64,000 nt of DNA from Bifidobacterium avesanii (GTDB lineage Bacteria; Actinomycetota; Actinomycetes; Actinomycetales; Bifidobacteriaceae): positions 1-64,000 of the forward strand of contig NZ_WBSN01000007.1 in NCBI RefSeq assembly GCF_009299475.1, written 5' to 3'. Below are positions 44,800 to 53,186 of this stretch, in pieces. The stretch's first letter is position 1, and every line of letters begins with the position of its first letter. Under the pieces are notes generated by a model. The model saw only the letters and a program-made list of their open reading frames with translations. It ran no database searches and was not told the DNA's origin. The position numbers and the translations under genes are program-made.

Positions 44800-46017
44800 A
44801 TGACTGACTTGCATGACCAGACCAGCACCACCGAAACCGTCCGCGACGTCGTGATCATCGGCTCCGGACCCGCCGGCTACACCGCCGCCATCTACTTGGG
44901 CCGCGCGGGCTACAAGCCGCTCATCATCACCGGCGCCCTCATGCCCGGCGGACAGCTCACCAACACCTCCGAGGTGGAGAACTTCCCCGGCTTCCCGGAC
45001 GGCGTGCTGGGCCCCGAGCTCATGGACCGCATGCGCGAGCAGTCCGAAAAGTTCGGCGCCGAGCTGCTGCACGACGACGTGGTGGCCACCGATCTGGCCG
45101 GCGACGTCAAGACCATCACCTGCGACGGCGGCGACGTGATCAAGGCGCGCGCGGTGATCGTGGCGACCGGCTCGAAGTACCGCAAGCTCGGCGTGCCCGG
45201 CGAGGAGGAATTCTCCGGTCGCGGCGTCTCGTATTGCGCCACCTGCGACGGATTCTTCTTCAAGGACCAGCCGATCGTGGTGGTCGGCGGCGGCGACTCT
45301 GCCATGGAGGAGGCGCTGTTCCTCACGCGCTACGGTTCGTCCGTCACGCTGGTGCACCGCCGCGACCAGTTCCGCGCCTCGCAGATCATGGTCGACCGCG
45401 TGATGGCCGATCCGAAGATCACCGTGCTCACCAACAGCGTGGTCAACCGCGTGCTGCCCGCCGACAATGCCAAGGACGAACAAGCCGGCACCGCGCAGGA
45501 TGGCGCCGCCGGCTCCGTGAACATCGCCCCGGCTAAGAACATGCTTTCCATTCCGGGACTGAGCGCCCCTTCCACCTCCGCTCCCGCCGCCGAATCCGGC
45601 AATGGCAACGGCAATGGCTCCGGACTCAAGCTGAACATTCCCGGCTTGAGCAACGCGCTGGCCAACGGTCCCAGCCTCGGGATCGGCATCAACCCCAACA
45701 CGGAGGCCGCCGGCTCGGACACGCACGCCGGCTCCGTGGAGCTGCGCAACACCGTGACCGGCGAGCTCACCACGATTCCCGCCCGCGGCATCTTCGTGGC
45801 GATCGGACACACCCCGTCCACTGAGTTCCTCAAGGGGCAGGTTGATCTGGATGCCGACGGCTACATCGTCGTCGACGGAGCCTCCACCCGCACGTCCACC
45901 GCCGGTGTTTTCGCCGCCGGCGACGCCGTGGATCGCGTCTACCGTCAGGCCATCTCCGCCGCCGGCATGGGTTGCCGCGCCGCGCTTGATGCGCAGGCCT
46001 ATCTCGGCGAGGCCTGA
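44800..46017 (+). CDS. trxB: Thioredoxin reductase with an internal insertion
   Basis: A 405-residue flavoprotein that would reduce thioredoxin with NADPH. The FAD site is VVIIGSGPAGYTAAIYLGR, the redox motif CATC in VSYCATCDGFF, the NADPH site VVVGGGDSAMEEALFL with HRRDQFRAS, and the end STAGVFAAGDAVDRVYRQ. Typical enzymes have 310-340 residues. The extra length is a Gly/Asn/Ser/Ala-rich stretch at about residues 221-312 (SGNGNGNGSGLKLNIPGL and neighbours), placed inside the NADPH domain between TVLTNSVVNRVLP and VELRNTVTGEL. All catalytic motifs are intact. No trxA follows, although trxB-trxA is the common actinobacterial order. No clear ribosome binding site precedes the ATG. Confidence 0.92.
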   Translation: MTDLHDQTSTTETVRDVVIIGSGPAGYTAAIYLGRAGYKPLIITGALMPGGQLTNTSEVENFPGFPDGVLGPELMDRMREQSEKFGAELLHDDVVATDLAGDVKTITCDGGDVIKARAVIVATGSKYRKLGVPGEEEFSGRGVSYCATCDGFFFKDQPIVVVGGGDSAMEEALFLTRYGSSVTLVHRRDQFRASQIMVDRVMADPKITVLTNSVVNRVLPADNAKDEQAGTAQDGAAGSVNIAPAKNMLSIPGLSAPSTSAPAAESGNGNGNGSGLKLNIPGLSNALANGPSLGIGINPNTEAAGSDTHAGSVELRNTVTGELTTIPARGIFVAIGHTPSTEFLKGQVDLDADGYIVVDGASTRTSTAGVFAAGDAVDRVYRQAISAAGMGCRAALDAQAYLGEA

Positions 46018-46049
46018 TCTCCGACATTCCCTATCGACTCCGCATCTCT

Positions 46050-46154
46050 GTCATCCTGAGCACCTACGAAGCGAAGGTTCCTCGCTTCCCCCCACTTCAT
46101 TCGGAAGACCAAGGATCCTTCGGCTACGCCCCAACGGGCTCAGCTCAGGATGAC
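46050..46154. repeat. Dispersed TCATCCTGAGC/GCTCAGGATGA inverted repeat
   Basis: GTCATCCTGAGC (46050-46061) and its exact inverse (46143-46154) enclose GAAGCGAAGG and AAGGATCCTTCGG segments. Related fragments occur at about 56050-56225 (GGATCCTTCGAC ... TAGGATGACGG). It lies in the 748-base gap after trxB, which otherwise holds three parS sites and no supportable gene. Confidence 0.6.
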
Positions 46155-46223
46155 GAAACGCGGGGGAACGGCGAGCCCTCCCCCTATACCTTTGCTACGC
46201 CGAGGCGGCAATTTCCCTCATAA

Positions 46224-46276
46224 TGTTTCACGTGAAACACGCTCGATTGCATCACCTGATTGTTTCACGTGAAACA
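46224..46276. promoter_or_regulatory. parS: Two parS centromere sites
   Basis: Perfect 16-bp palindromes TGTTTCACGTGAAACA at 46224-46239 and 46261-46276, starting 37 bases apart. This is the universal bacterial parS sequence bound by ParB. Confidence 0.95.
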
Positions 46277-46502
46277 TCAGTACTATCTACAACCGCATCA
46301 TCACAACACAGACTTCCGAAAACGAGGCCGCACAATCAGCGCCCCGGTATAACACATCGGATTCACGATCCCTATAGAACAAATAGAACAGCCAAAAATC
46401 CCCCTAATCTATCCCCTTCAATAGACGACCAGCAGACTAGCGTACGGATAAACGGCATTGCTCCCGTGGAACTCGCGACACTCCTTCAAATTCTTCCGCG
46501 CA

Positions 46503-46518
46503 TGTTTCACGTGAAACA
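46503..46518. promoter_or_regulatory. parS: parS centromere site
   Basis: A perfect TGTTTCACGTGAAACA in the intergenic region between trxB and the AbiEii-like gene. Confidence 0.95.
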
Positions 46519-46604
46519 TATCCAAGAGCGGTCGCGAGGGTCATGGATTGACGAACCGCTCAGGTGAAGCGTGGCGCAAACACCCCACCGCGAAAACCGC
46601 CCGT

Positions 46605-46649
46605 AAAAACGTTGAAGGCCCGACCGATGGGGGGGTCGAGCCTTCAACG
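46605..46649 (-). terminator. Intrinsic terminator of the toxin-antitoxin-like operon
   Basis: On the minus strand a 16-bp stem with one mismatch (46634-46649 with 46610-46625) is followed by TTTTT. It lies about 115 bases after the AbiEii-like stop. The plus strand carries a run of seven G in its loop. Confidence 0.8.
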
Positions 46650-46765
46650 CGAAGAGAGGAAAGAAGGAAGAAAGGAAAGGGATTCAGTTATGTAGCAACC
46701 TTCCGGCTGCTGATACACAGTTAACCGCCCCAACCTCCACGTCTCCCCCGCGTTTCCCTGTGAGA

Positions 46766-47563
46766 TCACTGAACGCCAAGCACATACTCCTCAACGCTGC
46801 CATATTTGCGCGGCATATCCAGCAAACGAGCCAAAATTCCCAATGTACGTTCCGCGCGCATGCGATGCCGCGGATCCAAAGTCCGGAAAAATTCAGGATG
46901 TCCCATAAGACCATCCCGCAAAGTTCGCACATTCTTTCGATCACTTCTGCTTCGGTTATTCAGTCGCAGCAATTCGCGTACTGGGTCATCAACCAAAGAT
47001 GCCAAGACTGCGCAATCCTGTAAGTGACGCCCGACGTCATCTTGGCGCGCCTCTCTCCACGAAGCCGCCTTCATGAGCAACGCGCCCAGCAGATCCGGCA
47101 TGCAGATTCGCGCTATCTCACCCTTCCACTCCAAATCCACAAACATGCTCCGAGCGACCGCCTTGCGGGACCCAGGCATACCGAGCATCTTGTATCCATT
47201 GAGCTCCGCACGCCGGCGCAGAAACGGCGACAAATGATTGTCAACCAGCAAGTCAACATTGCATGGTCCTCGGCGCATGCGCGTGGTGTACCCAGTCAAC
47301 GTACCTTCGACGACCGCGAACCCCAATGATTGCAAATTATCGCGCACTTCCCTCACCGCATTGTGATGTACCAGCACATCAATCAGCAGATCAGCATCCT
47401 CCGTGGAACGACTTTCCAAGCCATGCATCATGGCATGCGCTTGTACCATCAGACCGCCCGTCAATCGCCATGATGTAGGATCATCCGTAACTTCGGCCAA
47501 ATGGAAAACGGTTCCCTAAGGATGCGCATCGGATGGAATGCCAAGAATCGGAATGTCATTCAT
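46766..47563 (-). pseudogene. AbiEii-like nucleotidyltransferase, broken by an in-frame TAG
   Basis: The start ATG at 47563, with AAAGGAGGGG upstream and an ATGA overlap with the preceding stop, reads MNDIPILGIPSDAHP and then TAG (47516-47518). The same frame continues GTVFHLAEVTDDPTSWRLTGG and stays open for 244 more residues. The body has a nucleotidyltransferase-like start: LTGGLMVQAHAMM followed by RSTEDADLLIDVLV, the GG...D-x-D pattern of AbiEii/MNT proteins. The later part (MPDLLGALLMKAASWREARQDDVGRHLQDCAVL) matches helices seen in AbiEii-type toxins. A CAG-to-TAG change would explain the stop. A shorter product from TTG at 47500 is possible but has no ribosome binding site. Base composition is lower in GC than the surroundings. 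Confidence 0.7.
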
Positions 47564-48273
47564 AGTTCCCCTCCTTTGAACTTATCCAACAATTCCCGTA
47601 AACAATTCCGCCCCGCCGAACGCTCTCGAAAATCATCGGACTGCGCAAGATCCACAGCACACACCGCAATGGGCATTGCCCCGATGCGTCGGCAATCACG
47701 GACCACATGCAACACCACATTACTGTCCGACATCGCCGCATCATCATGCGACAGCATATAGCGCTGTTCCAGAGACGCCAGCCGACCGACATCTGCATAC
47801 GCTTCCACTCTGTCGGGGGAAACCAGTCCAAAATAATCGGCATTCGGACCGCACGCCGCAGACAGATGAATATCAGCATCCGCCTTCAGGCGCTGCGCGA
47901 TGGACGGGCTGGCCCAATATCGACGAACCTCTGCACGCTTACGAGTGAGTCGGACAAGCGCATCCACATCGCACTCTCGTAGCACCTTCCCTATTGCGTA
48001 ACGACGCTTGGCAGTCAGACCATCAGTATGTTCCCCTGAAAGCATCCACAGCGCAGCCATGGCACCATCCGACGTGAATAGGCGCCCTCGGTGTCCACGG
48101 TTGGGTTGAACGCTCAGCAATGAATCTTCGGTGATCAACAACGCGCGGCCTCCCCCATTCACCGCATGCAGATCATTGGCACGCGCCAGTGCACGCACAC
48201 GCTGCACCGATATGCCAAGTTTCTGTGCGGCTTCCGCAGTGGTGTAAAGACGTTGCTCGCTATAAATCACCAT
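47560..48273 (-). CDS. HTH protein paired with the AbiEii-like gene (putative antitoxin)
   Basis: A 237-residue protein. The N terminus is a DNA-binding helix-turn-helix (LYTTAEAAQKLGISVQRVRALARANDLHAVNGG), excisionase/MerR-like in type. The rest shows no motif I can name; it includes LTRKRAEVRRYWASPSIAQRL and YMLSHDDAAMSDSNVVLHVVRDC. Its stop overlaps the start of the AbiEii-like gene, so both are translated together. Regulator followed by nucleotidyltransferase is the arrangement of AbiE-type (type IV) toxin-antitoxin systems, although the similarity to AbiEi itself is weak. A possible operator lies just upstream. GC is lower than in neighbouring genes. Confidence 0.6.
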   Translation of the reverse strand: MVIYSEQRLYTTAEAAQKLGISVQRVRALARANDLHAVNGGGRALLITEDSLLSVQPNRGHRGRLFTSDGAMAALWMLSGEHTDGLTAKRRYAIGKVLRECDVDALVRLTRKRAEVRRYWASPSIAQRLKADADIHLSAACGPNADYFGLVSPDRVEAYADVGRLASLEQRYMLSHDDAAMSDSNVVLHVVRDCRRIGAMPIAVCAVDLAQSDDFRERSAGRNCLRELLDKFKGGEL

Positions 48274-48278
48274 ACTCC

Positions 48279-48327
48279 AACTATACTTTTAAATATTTCC
48301 CAATCGCTATATTTGAAAGTATATAGT
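48279..48327 (-). promoter_or_regulatory. AT-rich inverted repeat, probable operator
   Basis: ACTATACTTT (48280-48289) faces AAAGTATATAGT (48316-48327) immediately before the HTH gene start. The arms match apart from two extra bases. The position and AT-richness fit a promoter/operator bound by the HTH protein. No further gene lies before 48521. Confidence 0.5.
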
Positions 48328-48520
48328 CATCAAATCATCTGTTCACCGTGGGTAAACTCCGGGAATGCCCGACGCCGGGAAGGGTTGGGAATGGTGCAAG
48401 GCAAAAGGCAGGAGCTCCGCGAGGGGTTCCGGAAACGGCCACGATAGATCGCCGCCCGCGAGGGTCGCGACCAAGCCAAACCGCTTCACTCCATGCATGC
48501 AGATGTGAGGAGTACCGATT

Positions 48521-48979
48521 ATGGCAATGCTTCCGGCTTTGATGAACGATACGATGTTTTCCGACCTGTTCGATGATCCGTTCTTCGAGGGTTGGCGTAC
48601 GGCCGCCAACAACGGCTCGATCGCCGCTTCCCCGATGAACATGATGAGCACCGACGTCCGCGAGACCGACAAGGGTTACGACGTGAACATCGATATGCCG
48701 GGCTTCAACAAGAACGACATCAACATCGAACTCAACAACGGTTATCTGACCGTGTCCGCCCGCAAGGACGAGCACAACGACGACAAGGCCTCGGATGGCA
48801 AGTGGATTCGCCGTGAGCGCTACGTGGGCACCTGCTCTCGCAGCTTCTACGTGGGCGATCAGGTGAAGGAATCCGATATTCACGCCTCGTATCAGAACGG
48901 CACGCTGTGCCTTGCGCTGCCGAAGATCGAGGCCCAGCCGCAGGTTGAGTCCAAGCATCAGATTGCCATTGAGGGCTGA
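48521..48979 (+). CDS. hsp20: Small heat-shock protein (Hsp20/alpha-crystallin)
   Basis: A 152-residue chaperone that would hold unfolded proteins. The alpha-crystallin domain covers about residues 45-140: VRETDKGYDVNIDMPGFNKNDINIELNNGYLTVSARK, seen here as DVNIDMPGF, NGYLTVSA and the C-terminal NGTLCLALPK. The I-x-I/V tail motif reads IAIEG. GAGGAG eight bases before the ATG. No HspR- or CIRCE-type operator is obvious in the 245 bases upstream. A strong terminator follows. Confidence 0.93.
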   Translation: MAMLPALMNDTMFSDLFDDPFFEGWRTAANNGSIAASPMNMMSTDVRETDKGYDVNIDMPGFNKNDINIELNNGYLTVSARKDEHNDDKASDGKWIRRERYVGTCSRSFYVGDQVKESDIHASYQNGTLCLALPKIEAQPQVESKHQIAIEG

Positions 48980-49021
48980 TTCTTCCCCATCAATCATCCA
49001 TAGCGGAATTGCATAATCCAC

Positions 49022-49080
49022 CATGCCGGCTGACCGCCGAGTGCCTCACGCTCCCCGGTCAGCCGGCATGTTGTGTTTTC
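49022..49080 (+). terminator. Intrinsic terminator of hsp20
   Basis: A perfect 15-bp stem (49022-49036 with 49056-49070), followed by TTGTGTTTTC. Confidence 0.85.
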
Positions 49081-49237
49081 GGGGGTCTTTCTCGGGCCTT
49101 TCCTGATGATGGCTTGCGATGGTATCCTTGAGGGACTACAGGTCTTTCACCATTGACGATTCGACGATGAATCGGTCATGACTCGGCTTCCGCTTCCCGG
49201 CCCAATCCACACCTACCGTATTTGCAAAGGCATCATC

Positions 49238-49960
49238 ATGAACGGCAACACAGTTTCCCGATTGATTGTCCGGGCAGGTCGCGTGCTGTCGATCCTGCCC
49301 CCGCTACTGTTTTTGATCTCAGGCTGTTCGCCTAGTTCGTCGGGTAATGCGGAGGTGTTCGAGGAGGGCACGCAGATCGACCACTGGTCCTCCTACGAGG
49401 ACCTCGTCGCGCAGATCCTCGCGGACGGCAAGGTCAGCCACGCCGAAACCGAACAGGCCATCAACGCCTTGGGGCAATGCCTCAACGAAACCGGCCTCAG
49501 CGGCACGCTCACCTACAACCTCGACACCTACCCGTGGTCCGAGCAGGACCTGTACGTGCCCGAGTCGATAGTCCCGACCCTCAGCGACGAGGACTTCAAC
49601 GACCCGGCCAAGCGTGAATCCTACGAGACGAAGAACGCGGGACAGTACGAGGAGCGCATGGCGCGGTGCAACGTGTTCAATCCGGTGCGGGAGTGGGTGC
49701 TGTCGCATGCGGACTTCGCCTCGTACGAGAAGGCGCGCTATGACGCCCGGGTGGAGTGCATTAGGACGAACGCGCCCTCGTACGCCGACCGCATCAGCGA
49801 TTCGTGGCCCCGCGGGGCCGAGGGGCTGCAGCGGCTGAGCGAGACGTTCACGCCGATCATCACCACGGACAGCGACTCCAGCGAGGACCTCAAAGGACTG
49901 ACGGCGTGCATGACGTCGGCGGGCGAAAAAGTCATCACAATCGGCCCAGAAGGGCAATGA
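49238..49960 (+). CDS. Lipoprotein of unknown function (first of two paralogues)
   Basis: A 240-residue protein. A signal peptide (VLSILPPLLFLISGC) ends in a lipobox, with the lipid-bearing Cys about residue 29. The mature part has the same blocks as the next gene: HWSSYEDLVAQILADGKVSHAETEQAI (in pieces WSSYEDLVAQIL and VSHAETEQAI), CLNETGLSGTLTYNLDTYPW, VREWVLSHADFASYEKARYDARVECIRTN and a closing LTACM. Shared Cys residues may form disulfides. No known domain is recognised. AAAGG seven bases before the ATG at 49238 is preferred over the ATG at 49178. Confidence 0.75.
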   Translation: MNGNTVSRLIVRAGRVLSILPPLLFLISGCSPSSSGNAEVFEEGTQIDHWSSYEDLVAQILADGKVSHAETEQAINALGQCLNETGLSGTLTYNLDTYPWSEQDLYVPESIVPTLSDEDFNDPAKRESYETKNAGQYEERMARCNVFNPVREWVLSHADFASYEKARYDARVECIRTNAPSYADRISDSWPRGAEGLQRLSETFTPIITTDSDSSEDLKGLTACMTSAGEKVITIGPEGQ

Positions 49961-50673
49961 TCATGACGACGAGAAAAGGGCTAAGTTCCCTCCCCTTGAT
50001 CGGCGCGGCAACGGTGCTGATTCTCGCGGCGTGTGGTGGGCCGTCGCAGCCGGCTGCGGAAGTGTTTCAGGAAGGCAACCGCGTCGAGCAGTGGTCCTCC
50101 TACGACGACCTGGCGGACAAGATCCTCGCGGACGACGAGGTCAGCCGGGCGGAAACCGAACAGGCCATACGGGCCAAGGCGCAATGCATGCAGGAGAACG
50201 GCCTATCCGGCACCATCTCCTATGACCTCGACGTCTACCCATGGACGCACGGCGGCAGCTACGGCCCATCCGAATCGGTGTACCCGCCCGCCACCGACGA
50301 GCAGATGAACGACGACGCGCTGTTCGACGCGTACTTCGCCAAGGGGGAAGCGATCACGAAGGAGCGGCTGGCCAAGTGCGCCGCGTTCGACCGCGTCGAG
50401 CAGTGGGTCGTGTCGCACGCCGACTGGGAGGCGTACTCCAGGAAACACTATGAGGCCAGGGTGCAGTGCATCCGCACGAACGCGAAGTCCTATGCCGATC
50501 GCATCAATCCGAGCTGGCCGGCGGACTCCGACGGGATGCGCCAGCTCAACGAGACGTTCATGCCGCTGCTCACCCAGGGCGGTTCCGGCGCGGACTTCGA
50601 GGGTCTCAAAGGCTGCATGATGAACGCCGGCGGCGTCACCATACCATTCGGAGACGAAGCCACGGCCGATTAA
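49957..50673 (+). CDS. Lipoprotein of unknown function (second paralogue)
   Basis: About 238 residues, clearly paralogous with the previous gene (QWSSYDDLADKILADDEVSRAETEQAI, in pieces QWSSYDDLADKIL and VSRAETEQAI; CMQENGLSGTISYDLDVYPW; VEQWVVSHADWEAY; ARVQCIRTNAKSYADRI; GLKGCMMNAGG). A signal peptide with lipobox (TVLILAAC) is present. The start overlaps the first gene by four bases (ATGA); ATG at 49963 is an alternative. The pair arose by tandem duplication. The function is unknown; the conserved Cys positions suggest a disulfide-stabilised fold at the cell surface. Confidence 0.75.
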   Translation: MIMTTRKGLSSLPLIGAATVLILAACGGPSQPAAEVFQEGNRVEQWSSYDDLADKILADDEVSRAETEQAIRAKAQCMQENGLSGTISYDLDVYPWTHGGSYGPSESVYPPATDEQMNDDALFDAYFAKGEAITKERLAKCAAFDRVEQWVVSHADWEAYSRKHYEARVQCIRTNAKSYADRINPSWPADSDGMRQLNETFMPLLTQGGSGADFEGLKGCMMNAGGVTIPFGDEATAD

Positions 50674-50729
50674 TACTCCGATTTCCCATCCGTCGCATCA
50701 ACGGTATGCTGGGCCATGGGAGGCGGCAT

Positions 50730-51374
50730 ATGGAATCAGCAACGGACCGGCGACGCCACATCGGTGCCATTGCCCGTCGCATCGCGCTGTCACTCGCCGT
50801 TATATTCACCGCGCTGCTTGTGCTGATTCCTTTGGCGGAGCGCTTGGTGATCGGCGAGCCTGTATGGCCGCCACTGCACTTCCCCATCCCCGTCCTCATC
50901 CATGGAACCGTCGTCGACCTGCGTCTGATGCCGATTCCCGCGATCATCGCCTGGCTTGCATGGCTGGTGATCCGAATCAATGCGAAACCCGAGCACCGGG
51001 CGGCGAAGCCCGTGCGCGTTCTTGTCGCGTTGTTCGTCACCCTGCTGTTGCTCGTCGAGTCCGTCATCAGTGCACTGCCCTTCTTTGCCGTCGAACGCAT
51101 GCACGTCCTTGCGCCGACCAGTCCGAACGGCTGCACCATCATCGCCACATACAGCAGCGCCTTGTGGTCATCCAACGGCGATTTCCTGATCGTCCCGCGC
51201 GGGCACATGGTGCCGCGGAGCACCGATGCCGGCTGGACGCATCGCGACGGTTCCGCCAACGATCCGTTCGGCGATCCGACATGGACGGTGACATGGAACG
51301 GCGACGACGCCACGCTGGTTCCCAACGACACCTATCTGGTGAGCACCTACCGCACACCTGTACATTGCGAATAG
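50730..51374 (+). CDS. Small membrane protein of unknown function
   Basis: A 214-residue protein. Three hydrophobic segments lie in the first 115 residues (IALSLAVIFTALLVLIPLA; LMPIPAIIAWLAWLVIRI; VRVLVALFVTLLLLVESVI). A soluble C-terminal domain rich in Trp, Asp and Thr follows (TWTVTWNGDDATLVPNDTYLV). I do not recognise a family. GGGAGG about six bases before the ATG at 50730. It follows the lipoprotein pair on the same strand, and a parS site lies 42 bases after its stop. Confidence 0.6.
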   Translation: MESATDRRRHIGAIARRIALSLAVIFTALLVLIPLAERLVIGEPVWPPLHFPIPVLIHGTVVDLRLMPIPAIIAWLAWLVIRINAKPEHRAAKPVRVLVALFVTLLLLVESVISALPFFAVERMHVLAPTSPNGCTIIATYSSALWSSNGDFLIVPRGHMVPRSTDAGWTHRDGSANDPFGDPTWTVTWNGDDATLVPNDTYLVSTYRTPVHCE

Positions 51375-51415
51375 CGCCCATCCTACGACACTCCCCCGGC
51401 GACGCCGAGCAGAGA

Positions 51416-51431
51416 TGTTTCACGTGAAACA
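51416..51431. promoter_or_regulatory. parS: parS centromere site
   Basis: A perfect TGTTTCACGTGAAACA that ends exactly before the stop codon of the ABC permease, between convergent genes. Confidence 0.95.
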
Positions 51432-52190
51432 TCAATACCGCATGCGGATGCCATGCCTCCGCCCGTGACGCATGATGAGCTGGAACACCACATACCCGCC
51501 CAGCACGAAGGCAAGGGATTGTCCGGAGAGCAGCAGCCAATTCAGCACGGTCGGCGATTCGCCGTGGAGCACCGCACGCGACATGGCGATACCCGGTGTG
51601 ATGGGGAGCAGTCGGCCGGCGGCGGCGAGAGGCATGGGCAGTTGTTCGACAGGCACCGTCACGCCACCCAGAAACATCATCGCGTAGCCAATGAGATCAC
51701 ACCACGACGCCGTTTTGGTGAACAGGATGGTCAACGACGCCATCACCATGGTCAACCCGAACAAGCCGGCGAACGTGATCAGCGCAATGGGAATCACCGG
51801 CCACGCGAATCCAACCGGGGCGCCGATGAGCAGAAAGAACGCAACGAGAAAGACCACATCGATGATGATGTTCACCACCGACCACGTCAGGGTTTTCACC
51901 GTGATTTGCGTCAGCATGGATGTCGGGCGCAACATGAGCTGAGTGAAGGTGCCGCTCTGCTTGTCGGCCGAAATGGAGACGCATGATTCGCTGATCAGCG
52001 TGGCGGCGGCATTCCAAAACAGAAAGCCCACCCAATAGGCGGGATCGCTGCCGAAATCGGTGGAAAACACGAACATGGCCACCACGATTGCGGTGACGAT
52101 CATCGCGGACACATAACTTGAAAGATACACGCGCGTCTCCGCCAAATAGCGGCGCATTTCCGCGCGGTACAGAATCAGAAAAGCCTTCAT
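51432..52190 (-). CDS. ABC-2 type exporter permease
   Basis: A 252-residue protein with six predicted helices, including VSAMIVTAIVVAMFVFS, IIIDVVFLVAFFLLIGA, VIPIALITFAGLFGLTMVMA and the ABC-2 signature region FLGGVTVPVEQLPMPLAAAGRLLPITPGI. It pairs with the ATPase gene six bases upstream. The substrate is unknown; such pairs often export lipids, peptides or drugs. The ribosome binding site GGGGAG lies in the end of the ATPase gene. Confidence 0.85.
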   Translation of the reverse strand: MKAFLILYRAEMRRYLAETRVYLSSYVSAMIVTAIVVAMFVFSTDFGSDPAYWVGFLFWNAAATLISESCVSISADKQSGTFTQLMLRPTSMLTQITVKTLTWSVVNIIIDVVFLVAFFLLIGAPVGFAWPVIPIALITFAGLFGLTMVMASLTILFTKTASWCDLIGYAMMFLGGVTVPVEQLPMPLAAAGRLLPITPGIAMSRAVLHGESPTVLNWLLLSGQSLAFVLGGYVVFQLIMRHGRRHGIRMRY

Positions 52191-52196
52191 CGAATC

Positions 52197-52943
52197 TCAC
52201 TCCCCTTTCGCGTCATCGGCGAATATACGCAACAGCACCTGCTCCAGCGACGCATCGCCGCCGGCATTGCCATATGCGTCCATGAACGATGGGAACTCAC
52301 CGGAAAACAGCACGCGACCATGTTCGATGAGCAGCACATCATCCGCGAACTGCTCCATCACCTCCGACTGATGCGACGTCATCATCACCGCCACACCCCG
52401 GCCGAGGGACTCCCGCACCACATCCAGAAAATCATGCTTGGCGACCACATCCAAGCCCAGCGTCGATTCATCCAAGAGCAGCACTTCAGGTTCGGACATG
52501 AGCGCGATCACCAGCGCCAATTTTTGCTGGGTGCCGCGTGACCAATCCCCCACGGGCTTGTTCATATGACGCCGCAGATCCAACAGATCCAGCAGACGCG
52601 CACAGCGACGTCTGGTCTCGCTCCGCCCAAACCCGTACAGCGCACCCTGATAGTCGAGGTTCTCCCAACCCCGCAAGCTCATATAGGCGAGCGAGCTGTC
52701 CTCCAGTACGGCGGACAGATGACGGTACAGCGCGCTGCCGTACCGGTCGATGGGCGCGCCATCGAACGTTACGGCACCGGCATCCGGCTGCAGCAGCCCG
52801 CACGCCATGCGCAGCAGCGTCGATTTACCGGCGCCGTTCGGACCGATGACCGCCGTAACACGCCCCGGCCGGAGCGCAAGACTCACATCCTTCACGGCGG
52901 GCACGCCGCCAAACGATTTCGACACGTGCGACAATGCCAACAT
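52197..52943 (-). CDS. ABC exporter ATP-binding protein
   Basis: A 248-residue ATPase. Walker A GPNGAGKST, Q-loop-equivalent AVLEDSSLAYMSLRG, signature WSRGTQQKLALVIAL (SRGTQQ instead of SGGQ), Walker B VLLLDESTLGLDV and switch MTSHQSEVMEQ. The ATG at 52943 follows GAGGGG by eight bases and is preferred over 52967. The changed signature sequence is common in ABC-2 ATPases of the CcmA type. It forms a two-gene operon with the permease. Confidence 0.87.
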   Translation of the reverse strand: MLALSHVSKSFGGVPAVKDVSLALRPGRVTAVIGPNGAGKSTLLRMACGLLQPDAGAVTFDGAPIDRYGSALYRHLSAVLEDSSLAYMSLRGWENLDYQGALYGFGRSETRRRCARLLDLLDLRRHMNKPVGDWSRGTQQKLALVIALMSEPEVLLLDESTLGLDVVAKHDFLDVVRESLGRGVAVMMTSHQSEVMEQFADDVLLIEHGRVLFSGEFPSFMDAYGNAGGDASLEQVLLRIFADDAKGE

Positions 52944-53080
52944 GGGAAGTTCCCCTCTCCTCATCATCCCATCCGAATTCCAAACACTGCCATCATCTTA
53001 TCCTTCTGGGTGCCGAAGAATAAGCCGCGGAATAATCGCGCACCAGCCATGGGCGCCAGACAGTCAGCTGCCCTCGGCTG

Positions 53081-53140
53081 GCTGCGGCTGGCCTTAGCTG
53101 GCCTTGGCTAGCTGCGGCTGGCCTTAACTGGCTTTGACTG
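53081..53140. repeat. Two 30-bp tandem repeats
   Basis: GCTGCGGCTGGCCTTA opens both 53081-53110 and 53111-53140. More distant GGCTGGC fragments precede them. The 323-base gap between the ABC ATPase and parB holds this repeat, the parB terminator and nothing else I can support. Confidence 0.6.
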
Positions 53141-53186
53141 TCCCGCAACCGACCATCCGGCAATCGGCAATCCCGTCCGGCAATCG

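Noticed and set aside
46223..46567. Open frame of 114 codons after trxB starting MFHVKH
   Set aside because: The peptides MFHVKH and IVSRETS are simply translations of the parS palindromes. No ribosome binding site or domain.
46629..46635. A run of seven G as a second phase-variable tract
   Set aside because: It lies in the loop of an intrinsic terminator between genes and cannot change any reading frame.
48335..49024. Minus-strand open frame opposite hsp20
   Set aside because: Val/His/Arg-rich antisense shadow of a recognised Hsp20 gene.
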